A stretch of DNA of 64,000 nucleotides. Source: CAZAMB01 sp964501365. Its GTDB lineage: Bacteria; Planctomycetota; Phycisphaerae; UBA1845. Shown here piece after piece: positions 61,501 through 64,000 of the stretch. A program made the translations under genes and the position numbers. Each line of letters begins with the position of its first letter. The first letter of the stretch is position 1. The notes under the pieces were generated by a model. The model saw nothing but the letters and a program-made list of their open reading frames with translations. It was not told the origin of the DNA and made no database searches. Location of the stretch: assembly GCA_964501365.1 (NCBI GenBank), contig CAZCST010000014.1:124001-188000 (forward strand), written 5' to 3'.

Positions 61501-61729
61501 GCGGGATTGCCTGACGGTCGCTGTGCTATGCGGAAATGGCACTTGCGACGTGTACGCCGGCGAAAATTGTCGGAATTGCCCGGACGATTGCCGCGGAAGA
61601 TTGACCGGCCCGGCGAACAAACACTTCTGCTGCGGAGATGCAGAAAGCGTGCTGCCCGCCCCATGTGATTCCAATGTTTGTAATTCGCGAGATTGGTCGT
61701 GCACCGAATCTCCAGCTCCTTGTCCATAA
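58574..61729 (+). CDS. Large secreted FG-GAP propeller and cysteine-module protein C
   Basis: The 1051-residue product has a signal peptide (MYGRNSVAHRSCLLFLVCAG...ending STARAQ). Residues ~50-405 hold seven repeats like FGSSVAISGSTLVVGA followed by GAAYVF, an FG-GAP/integrin-like beta-propeller. Residues ~410-960 are cysteine modules (CNDGVFCNGADTC, GSSAAGLCDNPDTCN), with a ~190-residue block duplicated. The end has CGNGVCDASEDGCSCPRDC and CGNGTCDVYAGENCRNCPDDC-type motifs (each about 20 residues). ATG 58574 lies 5 bp after a GGGGAAAGAAGC region; ATG 58535 would add 13 atypical residues. It is likely an extracellular adhesion or matrix protein; binding partner unknown. Confidence 0.87.
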   Translation: MYGRNSVAHRSCLLFLVCAGTFTITSTARAQVGPCQFQPGNVVRPTDLGSQDQYATSVDVYGNFAFIGAPRQPTASETGAVYVATRGLTWSVTQKLVAPDAAPGRRFGSSVAMDGSWAVVGSDGAGAAYAYQLVGSTWTYRQKLVPNPVTAGDLFGSSVAISGSTLVVGAHGHTGYSGRAFVFKYNGTSWVQTQVLAATDGAAYDFFGFSVGLSNNSLVVGAYGDDETAGTNFGSVYAFRFDGTQWVFQQKLHAPDGASGDNFGESVSVSGSTLVIGASRNDQVGSNAGAAYVFGLNGTQWNFASKLTGSDSAPGDWFGTSVATDGEIVVVGSPLWDSGEVTNCGAVYSFAFDGTRWVEQTKLLPPAPWGSYDDNLGKSVAINSGEIVGGANLADWQGRDTGDAYFFDVHCDEAVPECTVNGNCNDNNACTTDTCNSGRCVFTNNTLPCNDGVFCNGADTCNAGSCSVHAGNPCATGAVCANTCNEAADNCFTAANVACTADTNTCTNDVCDGSGACTHPFKPAGSPCGSSAAGLCDNPDTCNSTGVCLANNLPNNTTCTDDGNECTSDVCSAGQCTHPAKTDGTACTADTNSCTNDVCTFGACAHPNKSAGSACGSSAAGLCDNPDTCNASGVCLTNNLPNGSACADDGNECTTDTCNAGVCAHPTRPNGSTCNDGSAATSNDQCTSGLCAGTPQCVTNADCNDSNVCTTDTCVGGACQRVNNTVACADDGNVCTNDLCGGGACTHPAKANGTTCDDGLFCNGTDSCSAGACTVHAGNPCAGGPVCANTCNESSDNCFTAANTACTADTNACTNDVCNGSGTCTHPLKPGGSPCGSSAAGLCDNPDTCNASGVCLPNNLPNGSACLDDGNECTNDVCNAGQCIHPAKAANTPCNDGNVCTDVDYCSHGVCVGGSLLACDDGDPCTIDTCGPKGCRSVPMVCPTGQVCVDGICSPGILNPCGNGVCDASEDGCSCPRDCLTVAVLCGNGTCDVYAGENCRNCPDDCRGRLTGPANKHFCCGDAESVLPAPCDSNVCNSRDWSCTESPAPCP

Positions 61730-61742
61730 AGTCGAGTCCGCT

Positions 61743-61795
61743 TCAAGGCCATCGCCTTGATTTGCCTGACTTGGTGGCGCGTGCGTCACGCGCCA
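61743..61795. terminator. Two hairpins after protein C
   Basis: TCAAGGC (61743-61749) pairs with GCCTTGA (61754-61760), and TGGCGCGT (61775-61782) pairs with ACGCGCCA (61788-61795). Both stems are perfect but no T-run follows, so they may be terminator-like or repeat-derived. Confidence 0.4.
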
Positions 61796-61860
61796 ATGCT
61801 TACATTCTCGTACAATTGTCGCCCACCGGTCTCCGAAGTAATCTACAAGGATAAGGTCGC

Positions 61861-61886
61861 GAATTCGCGCGCGGGAACGCGAATTC
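61861..61886. promoter_or_regulatory. Inverted repeat upstream of the M16 protease
   Basis: GAATTCGCG (61861-61869) and CGCGAATTC (61878-61886) are perfect nine-base complements separated by 8 bp, 24 bp before the M16 start. It could be a repressor operator or leader hairpin. Confidence 0.45.
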
Positions 61887-61910
61887 CTTCCTATACTCCG
61901 GAGAATCCGC

Positions 61911-64000
61911 ATGAGCCGCCAAGTCTTCTTTTTCGCTGCAACAATTTGTTTGCTTGCCAGTGTTGCGAGCGCACAAGACCTCAAGTACGAAAAATACAAA
62001 CTCGACAACGGTTTGACCGTCATCCTTCACGAGGATCACTCACTGCCGGTGGCAGGGGTGAACCTCTGGTATCGTGTGGGATCCAAGGATGAACCGCAGC
62101 ACCGAAGTGGATTTGCCCACCTCTTCGAGCATCTGATGTTCATGGGAACCCAGCGCGTTCCCGGCAACAAGTTTGACACCATCATGGAAGGCGGCGGGGG
62201 GGCTAACAACGCATCCACGAGTTCCGATCGCACCAACTATTTCTCCTCCGGTCCGGCGGCGTTGCTGCCCACCCTACTCTGGCTTGACGCCGACCGACTT
62301 GAAGACCTCGCCCGGACCATGGATCAGGAGAAACTCGACAAGCAGCGGGACGTTGTCCGAAACGAGCGTCGCCAAAGCTATGAAAACCGCCCCTACGGCA
62401 AGGCCGAACTGGTGATTCCGGAAATGATGTACCCGCCAGGGCATCCATATCACATTCCGGTCATCGGAACACACGAGGATTTGGAGGCCGCGACCGTTTC
62501 CGACGTCAAGGATTTCTTCGGTACGTTTTATCTTCCGACCAATGTAACGCTCAGCGTGGCTGGAGACTTCGATCCCAAGGCCATCAAGCCGCTTATCGCC
62601 GATTTATTCGGTGGCATAGCTCAGGGCAAGGTTCCGCAGCGGCGTTCTGCAGATCCCGTCAAGTTGGATGCAGTCAAGCGCGCGACGTTGCATGACAAGG
62701 TCCAGTTGCCCATGATCGCCATGGTCTACCACAGTCCGGCCTGGTACGCCGACGGCGATGCCGAAATGAATCTTGCCGCAGCCGTGCTGTCGCGCGGGAA
62801 GACCAGCCGGCTCTACAAGCGGTTGGTGTACGACGACAAACTCGCCGCGGAGGTTTCCGCCTATCAGGACTCGTCGCAATTGGGTTCGCTGTTTCGCATC
62901 GATGTGCTCGTCAATCCTGGCATCGACCTCGATAAAGTGGAAAAGGCCGTTGACGAGGAGGTCGCACGTCTGACCAACGAAGGTCCCACCGCGAAAGAAC
63001 TGGAAAAGCACAAAGTAGGAATCGAGCTTTCCATGCTCAATGGCCTCCAAAGCGTGGAGGCCAAGGCCGACCAGCTCAATGAATACGATTACGTCTGGGG
63101 CGAACCCAATTCATGCAAGCGGGACTTGGATCGGTATCGCAATGCAAGTGTCGACGGCGTTCGGGATTGGTGTGCCAGGGTATTTACGCAAGACGCTCGC
63201 CTGATCATGCGAGTCCTGCCGGAAGGCCCGGAAAAGACGGAACCGCCCGCTGAAGAAAAACAACAACTGACGGCCACGCCTGCGAAACAAGCCGGTGAAC
63301 AACCACCGGCTAAAGGGCCCGACCGAGCGCCATCACCGCGAGACAAGCAACCCGTAATCGCCGTCGCACCCGCTTTCGAACCTCCTATGCCGGAGACTTT
63401 CAAGTTAAAAAACGGCATTCCCGTGATGCTCTGGACAAGGAAGGAACTTCCGCTCGTATCCATGACGGTGGCGTTCCTTCGCGATGGATTTGTTGTCGGT
63501 GACACGGATCGGGCAGGCGCGATCTGGATGACCGCGGACATGCTCGACGAAGGAACAGTCGACAAGAATGCGCTAGAATATAGCGACGCCATGCAACAGT
63601 TGGGCGCGCGTTTCAACACGTCGGCTGAGCGCGATGTCATTCTTGCGTCGCTGACGGTACTCAGGCGCAACTTTGAGGCGGCGGCCGAATTGGGGATCGA
63701 CTCTTTCCGTCGCAACCGCCTCGACTACAATGATTTCGATCGCGTTAGGAAACTGCACCTCGAAGAGCTTAGACAGGAAGAAGACGAACCAACCGTCGTG
63801 GCGGCTCGAGTAGCCGACGTTGCCTATTATGGAATTGCCCATCGATATGGCTGGCCTCTGCAGGGCACGCTCGACACCATCGCCAAAATGACTTTTGAGG
63901 AAGTTCAACTCCAATACGCCACGATGATTCGACCCCAATACGCGACGGTCATGGTTGCCGGTGATATCACCCGCGAGGAATTGCAGAAATTTCTGGAAGC
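61911..64000 (+). CDS. M16-family zinc metalloprotease, 3' end outside window
   Basis: The open frame runs 696 codons to the right edge. The signal peptide is MSRQVFFFAATICLLASVAS plus AQ. Residues ~24-230 form the active M16 domain, with the inverted zinc motif HLFEH at residues 70-74 and a later Glu-rich RNERRQSYENRPYG segment. A second, non-catalytic M16 domain begins near residue 495 (LKNGIPVMLWTRKELPLVS) after a Pro/Lys/Glu-rich linker. This two-domain shape matches periplasmic PqqL-like and pitrilysin-family proteases, which form peptide-cutting clamshells. ATG 61911 has GGAG upstream. The substrate is unknown; it may clear signal or secreted peptides. Confidence 0.92.
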   Translation, partial: MSRQVFFFAATICLLASVASAQDLKYEKYKLDNGLTVILHEDHSLPVAGVNLWYRVGSKDEPQHRSGFAHLFEHLMFMGTQRVPGNKFDTIMEGGGGANNASTSSDRTNYFSSGPAALLPTLLWLDADRLEDLARTMDQEKLDKQRDVVRNERRQSYENRPYGKAELVIPEMMYPPGHPYHIPVIGTHEDLEAATVSDVKDFFGTFYLPTNVTLSVAGDFDPKAIKPLIADLFGGIAQGKVPQRRSADPVKLDAVKRATLHDKVQLPMIAMVYHSPAWYADGDAEMNLAAAVLSRGKTSRLYKRLVYDDKLAAEVSAYQDSSQLGSLFRIDVLVNPGIDLDKVEKAVDEEVARLTNEGPTAKELEKHKVGIELSMLNGLQSVEAKADQLNEYDYVWGEPNSCKRDLDRYRNASVDGVRDWCARVFTQDARLIMRVLPEGPEKTEPPAEEKQQLTATPAKQAGEQPPAKGPDRAPSPRDKQPVIAVAPAFEPPMPETFKLKNGIPVMLWTRKELPLVSMTVAFLRDGFVVGDTDRAGAIWMTADMLDEGTVDKNALEYSDAMQQLGARFNTSAERDVILASLTVLRRNFEAAAELGIDSFRRNRLDYNDFDRVRKLHLEELRQEEDEPTVVAARVADVAYYGIAHRYGWPLQGTLDTIAKMTFEEVQLQYATMIRPQYATVMVAGDITREELQKFLE

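Noticed and set aside
1..64000. tRNA, rRNA, CRISPR arrays, prophage or intact insertion sequences
   Set aside because: By reading the intergenic regions I found no tRNA cloverleaf, no rRNA, no regularly spaced repeats and no intact transposase or integrase. A tRNAscan or ISfinder search would be decisive.

Overview
The window is a GC-rich bacterial chromosome segment with almost no mobile DNA. Several traits point to a member of the Planctomycetota, probably Phycisphaerae-like: PEP-CTERM anchored exported proteins, very large cysteine-rich secreted proteins, an FHA-GAF-SpoIIE phosphatase, an unusual PilM-secretin operon, GC-rich palindromic intergenic repeats and Gram-negative envelope functions (O-antigen type ABC exporter, secretin). 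The phylum is inferred from style and gene content; no rRNA or other marker is present to prove it.

Layout. 0-3 kb: the 5' part of scpA, a coupled pair of PEP-CTERM proteins and trpS, all on the minus strand. 3.5-7.8 kb: a mosaic surface protein (YadA-like head repeats, RCC1-like repeats, S74 self-cleaving chaperone) coupled to a small exported protein. 7.8-9.4 kb: an FHA-GAF-PP2C regulator. 9.8-19.6 kb: a type IV pilus or secretion operon with a PilM that carries a PilN-like segment, two bitopic inner-membrane proteins, a secretin and a YdjY-like protein. 19.6-22.3 kb: a soluble histidine kinase and its NtrC-type sigma-54 activator. 22.5-26.4 kb: rhodanese, cupin, MFS, monooxygenase-like and lipoprotein genes. 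26.6-29.1 kb: a receiver-like gene, groES and groEL. 29.1-33.1 kb: an accessory stretch rich in palindromic repeats, with a well-matched sigma-54 promoter, a two-gene unit (small SLKPTNQSPY protein plus coiled-coil membrane protein) and two decayed VapC toxin remnants on either side of a cysteine-rich secreted protein. 33.1-35.7 kb: lgt, a VOC protein and corA. 35.8-45.2 kb: a tightly overlapping glycan operon (Wzm/Wzt exporter, four glycosyltransferases, two methyltransferases) followed by a sugar-nucleotide epimerase. 45.2-61.7 kb: a secretome island with an S8 protease and three 930-1050-residue cysteine-rich proteins, interrupted by a DUF1579-like protein, a transporter, a PilZ-zinc-ribbon protein and a membrane protein. 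61.9 kb to the end: an M16 protease running off the window.

How it fits together. Most of the coding capacity serves the cell envelope and the outside of the cell: pilus or secretion apparatus, exported glycan, lipoprotein maturation and a family of large cysteine-knot-like proteins, with a secreted subtilase that carries the same cysteine modules. Regulatory genes (FHA-SpoIIE phosphatase, kinase-NtrC pair, PilZ) are interspersed. The least described material is (i) the conserved ~190-residue N-terminal domain shared by the two tandem cysteine-rich proteins, one of which has Asp/His-rich inserts, (ii) the rebuilt PilM-secretin operon and (iii) the sigma-54-driven two-gene unit at 30 kb. All functional statements come from reading motifs; no database search was run.
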